A stretch of 64,000 nt of DNA from Arthrobacter nitroguajacolicus_D (GTDB lineage Bacteria; Actinomycetota; Actinomycetes; Actinomycetales; Micrococcaceae). The DNA is taken from the NCBI RefSeq assembly GCF_031455195.1, contig NZ_JAVDSH010000006.1:124001-188000 (forward strand). The letters run 5' to 3'. Under the pieces are notes generated by a model, which saw only the letters and a program-made list of their open reading frames with translations, was not told the origin of the DNA and ran no database searches. Below, piece after piece: positions 9,333 through 17,768 of the stretch. A program made the translations under genes and the position numbers. Every line of letters starts with the position of its first letter. Position 1 is the first letter of the stretch.

Positions 9333-9361
9333 TTGACTGGGTCACTTGACTAGGTTTTGAC
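9333..9361. repeat. Clustered TTGAC/GTCA half-sites between amidohydrolase and TetR gene (possible operator)
   Basis: TTGAC occurs at 9333, 9346 and 9357, and GTCACTTGAC (9341-9350) is a palindrome with 4-nt arms. The cluster lies in the 233-bp region between divergent genes, where a TetR dimer would be expected to bind. The half-sites are short and spacing is 13 then 11 bp, so this is a suggestion only. Confidence 0.35.
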
Positions 9362-9500
9362 GTAAAATTTCTCTCAGAGGACTTTTCAGCCCCTCACGGC
9401 ACGGCCAAAAGCCAGCCACGGCTGATAGCGCCTACGATCGATGAGACCGCTGGGTCGGCGACCCTGCAACAGGTGCAATGAACAACAGGAAGGTGGACGG

Positions 9501-10112
9501 ATGGCCAGGGTTCCCGCCGAAGAGAGGCGGCTGCAGTTCGTCGAAGCAGCAGCCAGGGTAATCGCCCAGGACGGCCTGGCCTCAGCGACCACGCGCCGGA
9601 TCGCCAGTGAGGCCGACGCCCCGCTAGCGGCTTTGCACTACTGTTTCCGGAGCAAGGACGAGCTTCTCGAAGAGGTATACAACTTCCTCAGCCGGGACTA
9701 CGCCAAGGCGCTTGAGCCCGTAACCGACCCCGGCATGGGCCTGCGGCACATGGTGGGCGCCCACGCCCGACGCATCTGGAGCCGAATGCTGGAGAACCCC
9801 CACGAACAGGTCACCACCTTTGAACTGTTGCTGCGCCGATTTCGGGTGGAAGCGGACGACCAACCGCAGGCTTTGCTCATGAACCGCTCCATGTACGACG
9901 GATGGGTCAGGTCAACGCTGGACCTATTCCAGGGTGCTGCCCAGGCAGCAGGCGAACCTGTCCCCGCCAATCTTGAGGACATCACCCGGCTGTTCATTTC
10001 AGGCATAGACGGCATCAGCATGCAGCACCTGGCCGACCCCGACGAACAACGGTCAATGCGGCTGGTGGAACTCATGGCAGTCTCCCTCGCAGGAGCCCTT
10101 GACTACCCCTGA
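9501..10112 (+). CDS. TetR-family transcriptional regulator
   Basis: 203 residues from ATG 9501, preceded by AGGAAGGTGG (9488-9497); a longer frame from 9441 is not supported. Residues 8-55 form the TetR helix-turn-helix (motifs EAAARVIAQDGLASATTRRIASEADAP and LHYCFRSKDELL). The remaining helical part is the ligand-binding and dimer domain. It is divergent from the amidohydrolase-importer-sulfatase operon and is the obvious candidate for its local repressor. Its last 10 bp overlap the end of the convergent MFS gene. Confidence 0.92.
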   Translation: MARVPAEERRLQFVEAAARVIAQDGLASATTRRIASEADAPLAALHYCFRSKDELLEEVYNFLSRDYAKALEPVTDPGMGLRHMVGAHARRIWSRMLENPHEQVTTFELLLRRFRVEADDQPQALLMNRSMYDGWVRSTLDLFQGAAQAAGEPVPANLEDITRLFISGIDGISMQHLADPDEQRSMRLVELMAVSLAGALDYP

Positions 10113-11464
10113 GGCCGGCGCTTCATCACAAGGAACGTGAGGACGCCCAGCACGAAGAGGCCGGCTGCCGCCCCCATGGAAACCACGAACGCCGCGCCGG
10201 AGCCCTGGGTCTCGGCCAATTGCCCGGCCAGGTAGGAGCCCAGTGCGGTGCCCGCCACGATTCCACTGGCGAGCGCCGTCATCACTGTCGCCATCCGGCC
10301 GGCAGGTGCCACCACGCCGCCGATGCTGAACACGGTGACCATCACCGGTCCCACAGGAATGCCAAGGACCAACAGCACCACGACCATTGGCCATATTCCT
10401 GCCGGGAGCAGCAAGAGCCACGACAGCACCGACATTGTCAGGGCGGCGGCTACCCAGCGCGCGGCCAGGCCGAACCGCTGCGGCCAGAAAGCGACAGACA
10501 ACGCCGCAACCGCTGAGCTCAAGCCCATGACCGCGTACAGGAGACCGGCGATTTCGGCTGTTGCGTACTGCGCCGAGAACGCGCTCAAAGCGTTTTGGGT
10601 CGCGCCAAAGAAGGTGCCCATGCAGACCATGGCCAGCACCGGAACGGCAACCACGGCGCTGGCCCAGCGCTTACGCCGCTGTGGAACTTCTTCTCCGCTA
10701 TGCCCAGCAGGAGGAACGACGCCGGCACTCGACTTTCGAGGGGCGGGCACCACAGCTTGTTGGCTGGGATGGACGGCAAAAGCAGGAACGAGGGTGATGG
10801 TCATGACAGCGGCCAGGGCAAGGGGTAACCAGGGGGCCACGATGCTCGCGAGGACGCCCACCAGGGCTGGCCCGAGGACGAACGTGATTTCGTCCGCGGT
10901 GCCCTCGTAGGACAGGGCAGTATCAAGATCGGCCCGGTTGGCGGCGACGCTCCTGCCCCCGCTGCCTGCCGCAGGCGAAAGATTGCGTGTGGTCAGCGCC
11001 ATCCATCGGACCCTTGCCATGGGACCTACCTGGGGACAGCTCGCGCCGGCCAGGAACGCGGCGATGAGGACGCCGATGGCGTCACCCACCGATCCGTAGC
11101 CGGGAGTGAGGTAAGCCGCGGCAAGCAGTCCGGCGACAGCCAAGGTGTTGACGATAGCCGCCACGAGAAGCACGATGCGTTGGCCGGCGCGGTCGGCCAG
11201 GGAGCCCAGGACCGGAGCGCCCAAGGCCGAGCCAATACCAACCGCTCCAGCGGCCATGCCGCCGATCGCGTACGAATGACTGACGGCTGTCACCAGCGTC
11301 AAGGTGCCCACTGTCAGCATGGCCAGGGGAAGCCGGGCGAAGAGTCCCAAGGGCAGGAAGCCAGGGCCCGCCAGTTCGGGCAGCCGCGCGAAACGGCCTG
11401 GCAGACGTGAGGGACGCGCTGGCGCCAATGACAAAGGCTCGGAAGCCACAGAAGATTTTTCCAT
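10103..11464 (-). CDS. Major facilitator superfamily transporter
   Basis: 453 residues with about twelve membrane helices in two halves, separated by a hydrophilic loop of about 40 residues near the middle (SQQAVVPAPRKSS and following). The loop between helices 2 and 3 has the MFS-type GSLADRAGQRIVLL. It is similar in layout to sugar- or drug-efflux MFS proteins; the substrate cannot be told. It lies 86 bp downstream of sbcC in the same direction and converges on the TetR gene with a 10-bp overlap, so the TetR protein could also regulate it. Confidence 0.88.
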   Translation of the reverse strand: MEKSSVASEPLSLAPARPSRLPGRFARLPELAGPGFLPLGLFARLPLAMLTVGTLTLVTAVSHSYAIGGMAAGAVGIGSALGAPVLGSLADRAGQRIVLLVAAIVNTLAVAGLLAAAYLTPGYGSVGDAIGVLIAAFLAGASCPQVGPMARVRWMALTTRNLSPAAGSGGRSVAANRADLDTALSYEGTADEITFVLGPALVGVLASIVAPWLPLALAAVMTITLVPAFAVHPSQQAVVPAPRKSSAGVVPPAGHSGEEVPQRRKRWASAVVAVPVLAMVCMGTFFGATQNALSAFSAQYATAEIAGLLYAVMGLSSAVAALSVAFWPQRFGLAARWVAAALTMSVLSWLLLLPAGIWPMVVVLLVLGIPVGPVMVTVFSIGGVVAPAGRMATVMTALASGIVAGTALGSYLAGQLAETQGSGAAFVVSMGAAAGLFVLGVLTFLVMKRRPQG

Positions 11465-11550
11465 TAATCCGGGTTCGCTAAAGGGTGCGCATCGTCCCTC
11501 CTCCCGATGCGCGCGACCCGGTGTAACGGGTTAAGTCTATCGGATATGGG

Positions 11551-14500
11551 TCACGTGGGAACTACCTCGGCAATCCGCACACTGGACCCGTGGCGTCCCT
11601 TGACCACTTGGAGCTGACTGGTGATGCGCTGCTTCATTTCCGCAACGTGGCTGACCAGTCCGACGACCCGGCCTCCGTCGCGCAGTCCCTCCAAGGCGTC
11701 CATGACCTGCTCGAGCGCTTGCTCGTCGAGACTGCCGAAGCCTTCGTCGACGAACAGAGTTTCAATGTCCACTCCGCCGGCCTCATGCTGGACAACGTCC
11801 GCGAGCCCCAGGGCAAGGGACAGCGAGGCCATGAAGGATTCTCCGCCTGAGAGCGTGGAAGTGTCACGACGTTGGCCTGTCCACTCGTCAACTACTTCCA
11901 GTCCAAGGCCGGACTTTGCGCCCCGCGCAGCCTTGGCGTCGGTGTGCTGCAAGGTGTACCGGCCGTCGCTCATTGCAACGAGCCGCTCGGAAGCGGCGGA
12001 GGCCACCTGCTCCAAACGGGCGGCGAGGACGTACGTGTTCAGGCTCATCCGGTAACTGTTTTCCCCGGCTCCACGTGCGGTCTCAGCCAGCCCGGCCAGC
12101 ATGCGGGCCTTCCTGCGCGGTTCCTCAGCAGCCTGGGCAAGGGCCTGGTACTCCACCCTGTAGCGGCGTACGGCTTCGGCGGACTTGCCCGCGAGCCCTG
12201 CGGCCAGGGCCGCGGACCGGGCATCCTCTGCGGCCTTGGAAGCATGGAGCCGTGCCTCTACGCGTTCGGATTCAGGCAGGGGAAGTTCGCCAATGCTGGC
12301 TTCCTTGGCTGCCAGGACCAGGTCTTCGCTGGCAAACAGCTCATCCAACTTTGCTGTTTCGGCATCGAAATCGGCGAGGTCCTGTTCGAGTCCAACCACG
12401 TCAGCGGGAGAGAGCAACTCGCGACGGGCTTCCTCAGCAGAACCAAATCCGGATTCAGGCAAGGCCCGCTCCAAGGCGGCCGCGGCCTCAACCATGACCT
12501 GCTGCGCACCTTCAAGCTCCTGGTCCCCATCAGCGGCCTCCTGAAGGAGGGCGCGCTCCCTGGACAGAGCTTCCAGACGTTCACGCAGGCTCGGGAAGTC
12601 CCCCGTTAGATCTGCCAGCTCAGCTTCCAAGGCATCACATTGCTCCTGAAGAAGCAGGACAGCCGAGGCCGCCTGCGCGGCGGCGCCGACAGACGCGGAG
12701 TGTTCTTCCTGCACCTGGGCCATCCGTTGACTGAGGGCCTCCCGCTCGGCCCGTAGCTCCGCCAGCAGGGTGGTCGCTTTACGGGCCTCCAGCGCAGCGG
12801 ATTCAGCGGACTTAAGCTTGGCTTCAGCTTCGGCCATGTCAAGCGAACCACCCTGGGCCGCCAACCCGGCAACGACCTGGGCCACAGCGGAAACGTGCCC
12901 GGCCAAGTCCGCCAAGGCTTGCTCGCTGCTTTCAAAACGCTGCCTGGCTTCTTCCTCGTCCTGGGCCAAAGAGAGTGCCGAGCGCGCTGCTGCCGCAGGC
13001 TTCGGGTGGTCCTCACTGCCGCAGACAGCGCACGGCTTGCCGCTTTCCAACGCCAGGGCAAGCTCCCCCGCGGCGTTGGCGAGACGGAGTTCCCGGACAT
13101 CAAGCCAGTGCTGACGAAGGTCCTGGGAGGCGGACCGTGCTTGGAGATGCTTCCCGGTGAGGGTGTCCAGCTCGGTGGCAGCCGCGGAGTAGCGGGCCAC
13201 GATGCCTACCAGTTCGGCTGCTGATGCGGCGTCCCGCTCGCGGTCTGCCACATGGACAGCGAGGGGTTCCAGGGGCTCCATCCGTGAGTCAAGGGTGGCC
13301 GCTTCTTCGCGCAACGGATCCAACAGGGACGTTGCCTTGGCCGCAGCAGCCTGGTGGGTAGTCTCTTCAGTCCGCTTGGCAGCAAGGCGGCCCGCGATCT
13401 CTTCCATGCGTTGCTCGTCCGGCAACCGGGCCTGGAGGACCGCATGCGACGCCTTCGCAGCGTCCAGGGCCGCGGTGGGATCGTCGGCATCCACGCCTGC
13501 AGCCGCTAGTTTGCTGCGCGCCTTTGCCACCCGCCCAATGGCGGAATCGACCCTTCGTGCCGCGGAATCAACAGCCTCGAGCTGGCCACTGAGAACGGCA
13601 GCCCGACGGTGCTTTGCCAGCGCTTCCCTGTTCTCAAGCGCCCGGGGTGCAGCCAGTTCAGCCAGGATCCTTCGCTGCAAGGCGGCGGCGAGGCGAGCAT
13701 GCCGCTGTGACTTCTCCTCGGCTTCCTGGAATTCTACGGCGTACCGGGCGGACTGCGATTCCGCTTCGCTGGCGGCGGCCTGCCGGCGTTTCCATTCAGC
13801 CTCAACTTCTTCTTCCACAGTGGCGAGCCAAGCCTCAGGGTCCTCGTTGTCAGCCCGGGGCGCGTCACCTGCTGTGAATGCGGGCCCTTCTTCGTCTCCC
13901 GGGGCTTCCTCCCCCGTGGCGCCGGAAACACCCAACTGTGCCTGCTCGGACGCAACCCTGTCCAGCAGCACCTGGAGCCCCGAAGAGTTCTCCCCAACCT
14001 GTTTGGCTGCTGCGGCCGCTTGCTGGGCGAGTTGCCGTTCAACGGCCTCGAACCGTTGAGTGCCGAACAATTTCTGGAGAAGGTCCAGGCGGTCGCTGGC
14101 CTTGGACCGCAAGAAGGCCGCGAAGTCCCCTTGGGGGAGCATCACTACCCGGGTGAACTGGTCCCGGTCCATCCCAAGGACATCGGAAAGCTCGGCACCT
14201 ACCTCGTCATTCCTGGATGACTTTTCCTCCCAACTGCCTCCAACGCGTTCCCGGAGGAGCGTCTTGGCCTGCTGGGTTGTGTATCCATTGCGGCCACGCG
14301 CGCTGGGGCGTTCCCACGCGGGCGACCGGCTCACCTCAAAGCGCCGCCCACGTGCTGTGAATTCGCAGACCACGCGCGGTTCGACGCCGGGCGCTGCATG
14401 GTCGCTGCGAAGCCGCTTACCCTCCTGGCGGGCGCCGGGCACTGACCCGTACAAGGCGAAACAGATGGCATCGAGGATGCTGGTCTTGCCGGCACCGGTT

Positions 14501-14607
14501 GCGCCATTGAGCAAGAAAAGTCCCTGGGAGCTCAACTGGTCGAAGTCGATGTGCTGGGGCGTGGCAAACGGACCGAACGCTTCGATATCCAGGCGGTGGA
14601 TTCTCAC
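11551..14607 (-). CDS. sbcC: Exonuclease subunit SbcC (Rad50-like SMC ATPase)
   Basis: 1018 residues. Walker A NGATGAGKTS is at about residues 34-43, followed by long heptad-rich coiled coils. The zinc-hook CAVC sits near residue 526, and the C-terminal signature LSGGESFMASLSLALGLADVV and Walker B/D-loop LFVDEGFGSLD complete the head. With SbcD it forms an ATP-dependent nuclease that opens hairpins and protein-blocked DNA ends. The start at 14607 overlaps the sbcD stop by 4 nt. Length and motif order are normal for the family. Confidence 0.96.
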   Translation of the reverse strand: MRIHRLDIEAFGPFATPQHIDFDQLSSQGLFLLNGATGAGKTSILDAICFALYGSVPGARQEGKRLRSDHAAPGVEPRVVCEFTARGRRFEVSRSPAWERPSARGRNGYTTQQAKTLLRERVGGSWEEKSSRNDEVGAELSDVLGMDRDQFTRVVMLPQGDFAAFLRSKASDRLDLLQKLFGTQRFEAVERQLAQQAAAAAKQVGENSSGLQVLLDRVASEQAQLGVSGATGEEAPGDEEGPAFTAGDAPRADNEDPEAWLATVEEEVEAEWKRRQAAASEAESQSARYAVEFQEAEEKSQRHARLAAALQRRILAELAAPRALENREALAKHRRAAVLSGQLEAVDSAARRVDSAIGRVAKARSKLAAAGVDADDPTAALDAAKASHAVLQARLPDEQRMEEIAGRLAAKRTEETTHQAAAAKATSLLDPLREEAATLDSRMEPLEPLAVHVADRERDAASAAELVGIVARYSAAATELDTLTGKHLQARSASQDLRQHWLDVRELRLANAAGELALALESGKPCAVCGSEDHPKPAAAARSALSLAQDEEEARQRFESSEQALADLAGHVSAVAQVVAGLAAQGGSLDMAEAEAKLKSAESAALEARKATTLLAELRAEREALSQRMAQVQEEHSASVGAAAQAASAVLLLQEQCDALEAELADLTGDFPSLRERLEALSRERALLQEAADGDQELEGAQQVMVEAAAALERALPESGFGSAEEARRELLSPADVVGLEQDLADFDAETAKLDELFASEDLVLAAKEASIGELPLPESERVEARLHASKAAEDARSAALAAGLAGKSAEAVRRYRVEYQALAQAAEEPRRKARMLAGLAETARGAGENSYRMSLNTYVLAARLEQVASAASERLVAMSDGRYTLQHTDAKAARGAKSGLGLEVVDEWTGQRRDTSTLSGGESFMASLSLALGLADVVQHEAGGVDIETLFVDEGFGSLDEQALEQVMDALEGLRDGGRVVGLVSHVAEMKQRITSQLQVVKGRHGSSVRIAEVVPT

Positions 14608-15782
14608 AGTTCCGCTTCCTCCAACCGAACGGCCTCAAGGGCTTCCCGCAGTGCAGCTTCTTCGGCCTCGCCTGCGGAACGGCCGCGGACATGGTCCAGG
14701 AAGCCGCAACAGACTCCGAGGTCGTCCTCAGCCTCCGCAAGCCGGGAGCTGTAGCTGGTCTTCGACCGGGCTTCAGCACCCTCGGGGTCGAAAGCCAGGA
14801 CCAGGGTGTCCGGAAAACGGGTGCGCAGCCTCTCCATGGCCTGGGCGGGCCGCTGGGCATCCGTCAACGTTATTTGACAGTACGCAGCTTCAGCCCACGC
14901 ATGCTCCGCTGACCCCAACAGGTCCTCAAGCTTTCCCCTCAACACTGCGAGTGTCCGGGGAGCCTCCCACAGGACTTCCTGAACGCCGGTCACGCCATCG
15001 GCGCCGATCTCCAGCAGCCAGGCGCCCTTGTGGTGCTTGGCTTCCGAGAACGAGTAGGCCAATGGCGAACCGGAGTACCTGACGTGGGGTACCAGTTCCT
15101 GCCGGCCATGAAGATGACCCAGGGCGGTGTACGAAAAATCTTCGAAGAGGTCCAGCGGGACAGCGCCCAGGCCTCCGATGCTTAGGTCCCTCTCGCTCTC
15201 CGAGGTGATACCACCACTGGCGAAAGTGTGGGCCAACACCACTGGATGAACCGGCCCGGCAAGGCGGCGACGCTCAACGTCGCGCTTGATGCGCTCCACC
15301 GCCGCTAGTGTGACCTCAAAGTGGTTGGCGTTGGGGGCCTCCAAACGCTCAGCCACCAGCCGCGGTTCAAGGAACGGGATGCCGTAAATGGCCACGTTGG
15401 CGGTGTTCCCGTCGCTGTCCACCCCTGCGGGCAAAATGACCGGTACGTCCAGGTCCTCTATCCGGGTTCGCAAATGCACTCCCCCGCGTTCCAACAACCG
15501 TGAAGCGAAACCCAGCCTGATCGCGGAGTCGTGGTTGCCGCTGGTGAGCACAACACTGGCCCCGGCCTGGGTAATGCGCACCAAGGCCTCATCCAGCAAC
15601 TTGACGACGTCCAATCCAGGCAGCGCGCGATCATAGACGTCACCGGCAATCAGGACAACGTCAACGGACTTGGCTTCGACGAAAGACACCAGCTGGTCCA
15701 CGAAGTTGCGCTGGGCATCAAGCATGCCAACGCCGTGGAAGGACCGGCCAAGATGCCAATCGGAAGTATGGAGTAACCGCAT
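14604..15782 (-). CDS. sbcD: Exonuclease subunit SbcD (Mre11-like)
   Basis: 392 residues carrying the calcineurin-like phosphoesterase motifs in order: HTSDWHLG at the N-terminus, LIAGDVYDRA, LTSGNHDS, VLAHTFAS and ALGHLHG. These bind two metal ions, usually manganese, for nuclease activity. The C-terminal part is the capping and SbcC-binding region. It is the first gene of the sbcDC pair and is coupled to sbcC by a 4-nt overlap. A TAACTT box 6 nt before the ATG suggests a leaderless transcript. Confidence 0.96.
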   Translation of the reverse strand: MRLLHTSDWHLGRSFHGVGMLDAQRNFVDQLVSFVEAKSVDVVLIAGDVYDRALPGLDVVKLLDEALVRITQAGASVVLTSGNHDSAIRLGFASRLLERGGVHLRTRIEDLDVPVILPAGVDSDGNTANVAIYGIPFLEPRLVAERLEAPNANHFEVTLAAVERIKRDVERRRLAGPVHPVVLAHTFASGGITSESERDLSIGGLGAVPLDLFEDFSYTALGHLHGRQELVPHVRYSGSPLAYSFSEAKHHKGAWLLEIGADGVTGVQEVLWEAPRTLAVLRGKLEDLLGSAEHAWAEAAYCQITLTDAQRPAQAMERLRTRFPDTLVLAFDPEGAEARSKTSYSSRLAEAEDDLGVCCGFLDHVRGRSAGEAEEAALREALEAVRLEEAEL

Positions 15783-15788
15783 ATTCTC

Positions 15789-15794
15789 AAGTTA
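15789..15794 (-). promoter_or_regulatory. Leaderless -10 box (TAACTT) for sbcD
   Basis: Minus-strand TAACTT ends 6 nt before the sbcD ATG at 15782. Transcription would then begin at or next to the A of the start codon. No ribosome-binding sequence is present in those 6 nt. Confidence 0.6.
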
Positions 15795-15853
15795 TCCGTG
15801 AGCACCGACAATAAAGCGGAGGCAAGCCGACCGCCGTCGATCCTGTCCGGCTG

Positions 15854-16798
15854 CTAGCCCTTCTTGCCGTCGAAAAAGTCGCGTGCATCATCTTCGGCTG
15901 CTGGAGTAGCCGGAGCCGGACGTGCGGATGCAATGCCGGCCTCCGGGTTTGCCTTCGCGTCACGGGTTTCTGCAACGTCCTCGGTCGGATCCCCTTCAGC
16001 ATCGAAGGAATCGTTGACGCCGTCATCCGTGCTGGCCACGGAGCGTGTGTCGGTGGCCAGGTTGGCAGCAGAAAGTCCCTGGAATCCCCTGAAGGCGAGA
16101 CCGGCGAGCGCGGCACCCATCAGCGGCGCCACCCAGAAGAGCCACAATCCATCCAACGCCCATGAAGGGCTGAAGAAGGCTTGCGCAGTGGCTCGTGCAG
16201 GGTTAAACGGGAGGTTGCCCAAGACCTGTCCGAACTGGAGCAGGACAGCCATGGCGAGGCCTACTGCGAACGGCGCCAGGGCCGGGAGTGCGCGGCGCCC
16301 CGCCGTCGCGCCAAGGAACACAGCCACCAGCAGTGCCGAACCGACAACTTCTACGAGAAGGACCCCTGCCATCTGGGTTTGGGCCGCGGCATGTTCGCCG
16401 AAACCCGCGGCGGCAGAGCCGAAGGCTGCGCGGGCGTCCGTCAGCACGGGAACAGTCAGCACCACGAAGTAGGCAAGGGCCGCACCCACAACACTGCCAA
16501 CAACCTGGGCCACGATGTACGCAATCGCGGCCACGGCCCGGATGCGTCCCGCAATCAGGTTGCCCAAAGTGATCACTGGGTTGAAATGGCCACCGGAGAC
16601 GTAGCCGAAAGCCAGCATGGCCACGGTCACAGTGAGGCCGGTCGCCAGCGCTGCGGGCAGCGGCGCCCCGGAAGGGTTGGAGAAGATCGACACACCCACG
16701 GCAACAAGCACGACGAACATGGAGCCCAGGGCCTCAGCCGACAGCCGGGCGATGAGTCCGGGCTGGGGGTCGGAAGTTGCTTGCACAGGAGAGGTCAT
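15854..16798 (-). CDS. Major intrinsic protein (aquaporin/glycerol channel family)
   Basis: 314 residues. The two pore half-helices carry NPV in HFNPVITLGN (residues about 72-80) and NPA in LPFNPARATAQAF (residues about 200-212); the first is a variant of the usual NPA. Six membrane helices are spread through residues 15-235. The last 80 residues are a polar, acidic tail (DTRSVASTDDGVNDSFDAEGDPTEDVAETRD and on) that most channels of this family lack. It should pass water or small neutral solutes through the cytoplasmic membrane; selectivity cannot be read with confidence. An AAGGAC ribosome site precedes the start. Confidence 0.88.
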   Translation of the reverse strand: MTSPVQATSDPQPGLIARLSAEALGSMFVVLVAVGVSIFSNPSGAPLPAALATGLTVTVAMLAFGYVSGGHFNPVITLGNLIAGRIRAVAAIAYIVAQVVGSVVGAALAYFVVLTVPVLTDARAAFGSAAAGFGEHAAAQTQMAGVLLVEVVGSALLVAVFLGATAGRRALPALAPFAVGLAMAVLLQFGQVLGNLPFNPARATAQAFFSPSWALDGLWLFWVAPLMGAALAGLAFRGFQGLSAANLATDTRSVASTDDGVNDSFDAEGDPTEDVAETRDAKANPEAGIASARPAPATPAAEDDARDFFDGKKG

Positions 16799-16951
16799 GA
16801 CGAGGTTGTCCTTACGGTTGGTGTGCAGGCCGGTATGGCCTGCCGCTGATCGCGCTGCACGGTGGCGTGCCCGTGGTTCGTCCGGAACGTCCGGAGTCCT
16901 TGAGCATCTTGCCAGCCGAATCTGGGCAGTTGCTGAATCCCGCCTCCGAGC

Positions 16952-17302
16952 TTATCCGCCCAAGGCTATCGCTGCGATTGCAGTGCCCCCGAGGCCCATC
17001 ACTGCCAGCGTGCTGACCAGGACCAACCGGGCCGATGCCGCGTGGCTTCCAGCCTGGAGCTGGCGTGAGCGAACCCATACCACTGCGGCGAGGACTACCG
17101 TGGCCGCCGCGGCCATGAGCGCGCAAAGCCCTTGGTAGTCCAGCCCTGGCAGGCCGGCGACCACGTTGCCGGCGGCGGGCTCTGACGTCAGCCAGCTTCG
17201 CCAGATGAAAAGGTCCACCACCACCAGCGAAATCAGTGTGCGTCGCCATGCCAGCGTGGTGCGTTCGGGTTGCAGGCCAGGATCCCGGACTTCCACGCTC
17301 AC
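16952..17302 (-). CDS. DUF202 membrane protein
   Basis: 116 residues starting at GTG 17302. The N-terminus has the DUF202 signature LQPERTTLAWRRTLISL, followed by three membrane helices. Function of the family is unknown. It lies 28 bp downstream of a second, longer DUF202 protein (17331-17708) in the same direction, and the two together form the small tandem often seen for this family. The start is not backed by a strong ribosome site. Confidence 0.82.
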   Translation of the reverse strand: MSVEVRDPGLQPERTTLAWRRTLISLVVVDLFIWRSWLTSEPAAGNVVAGLPGLDYQGLCALMAAAATVVLAAVVWVRSRQLQAGSHAASARLVLVSTLAVMGLGGTAIAAIALGG

Positions 17303-17330
17303 GGTTCGGCCCTGCCCGATCCGCCCATAC

Positions 17331-17708
17331 TCAACGTGCCACGAGGATCAGCACCGCAAAGGCGAATGCGGCTACGGCCACCACGATGGTCATGAACAGC
17401 ATCACCCGGGAAAAAGGGAGGGCTTGGTCGTTGCGCATCGCGGCTTCCATCTGACCCCAGCGGCGATACGACAAGGCGGCCAGCCCGGCCCCGACAAGAG
17501 CCAGCAGGACGCACAAGACCAAGCGCACCGGTGTGGGGGCGATGTTGGGGGCGAGTTGGTCAACCGCAACCGCACCTGCGAGCAACGCCAGGGATGTTCG
17601 GATCCATGCAAGGAAGGTGCGCTCGTTGGCCAGCGAAAACCTGTAGTCAGGTGTCTTGCCTGTCCGTCGCCAAGCAGGTTCGCGCACGTTGTCTCTCCAG
17701 GGTTTCAT
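17331..17708 (-). CDS. YidH-like DUF202 membrane protein
   Basis: 125 residues from ATG 17708, with the conserved SLANERTFLAWIRTSLALLAGAVAVDQL segment and three membrane helices. YidH-type proteins are inner-membrane proteins of unknown function. An alternative ATG at 17732 (MVGKLPAP) would add eight residues; neither has a good ribosome site. The gene is divergent from the ADP-ribosylglycohydrolase at 17769. A much longer in-frame extension to 18161 lies entirely inside that gene on the opposite strand and is not credible. Confidence 0.8.
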   Translation of the reverse strand: MKPWRDNVREPAWRRTGKTPDYRFSLANERTFLAWIRTSLALLAGAVAVDQLAPNIAPTPVRLVLCVLLALVGAGLAALSYRRWGQMEAAMRNDQALPFSRVMLFMTIVVAVAAFAFAVLILVAR

Positions 17709-17756
17709 CGGTGCCGGCAGCTTCCCCACCATACCAGCGGAGGTTCGCCGGCAAGG

Positions 17757-17762
17757 TAAGTT
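17757..17762 (+). promoter_or_regulatory. Leaderless -10 box (TAAGTT) for the ADP-ribosylglycohydrolase gene
   Basis: TAAGTT ends 6 nt before ATG 17769, with no ribosome-binding sequence between. Confidence 0.6.
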
Positions 17763-17768
17763 ACTGGC

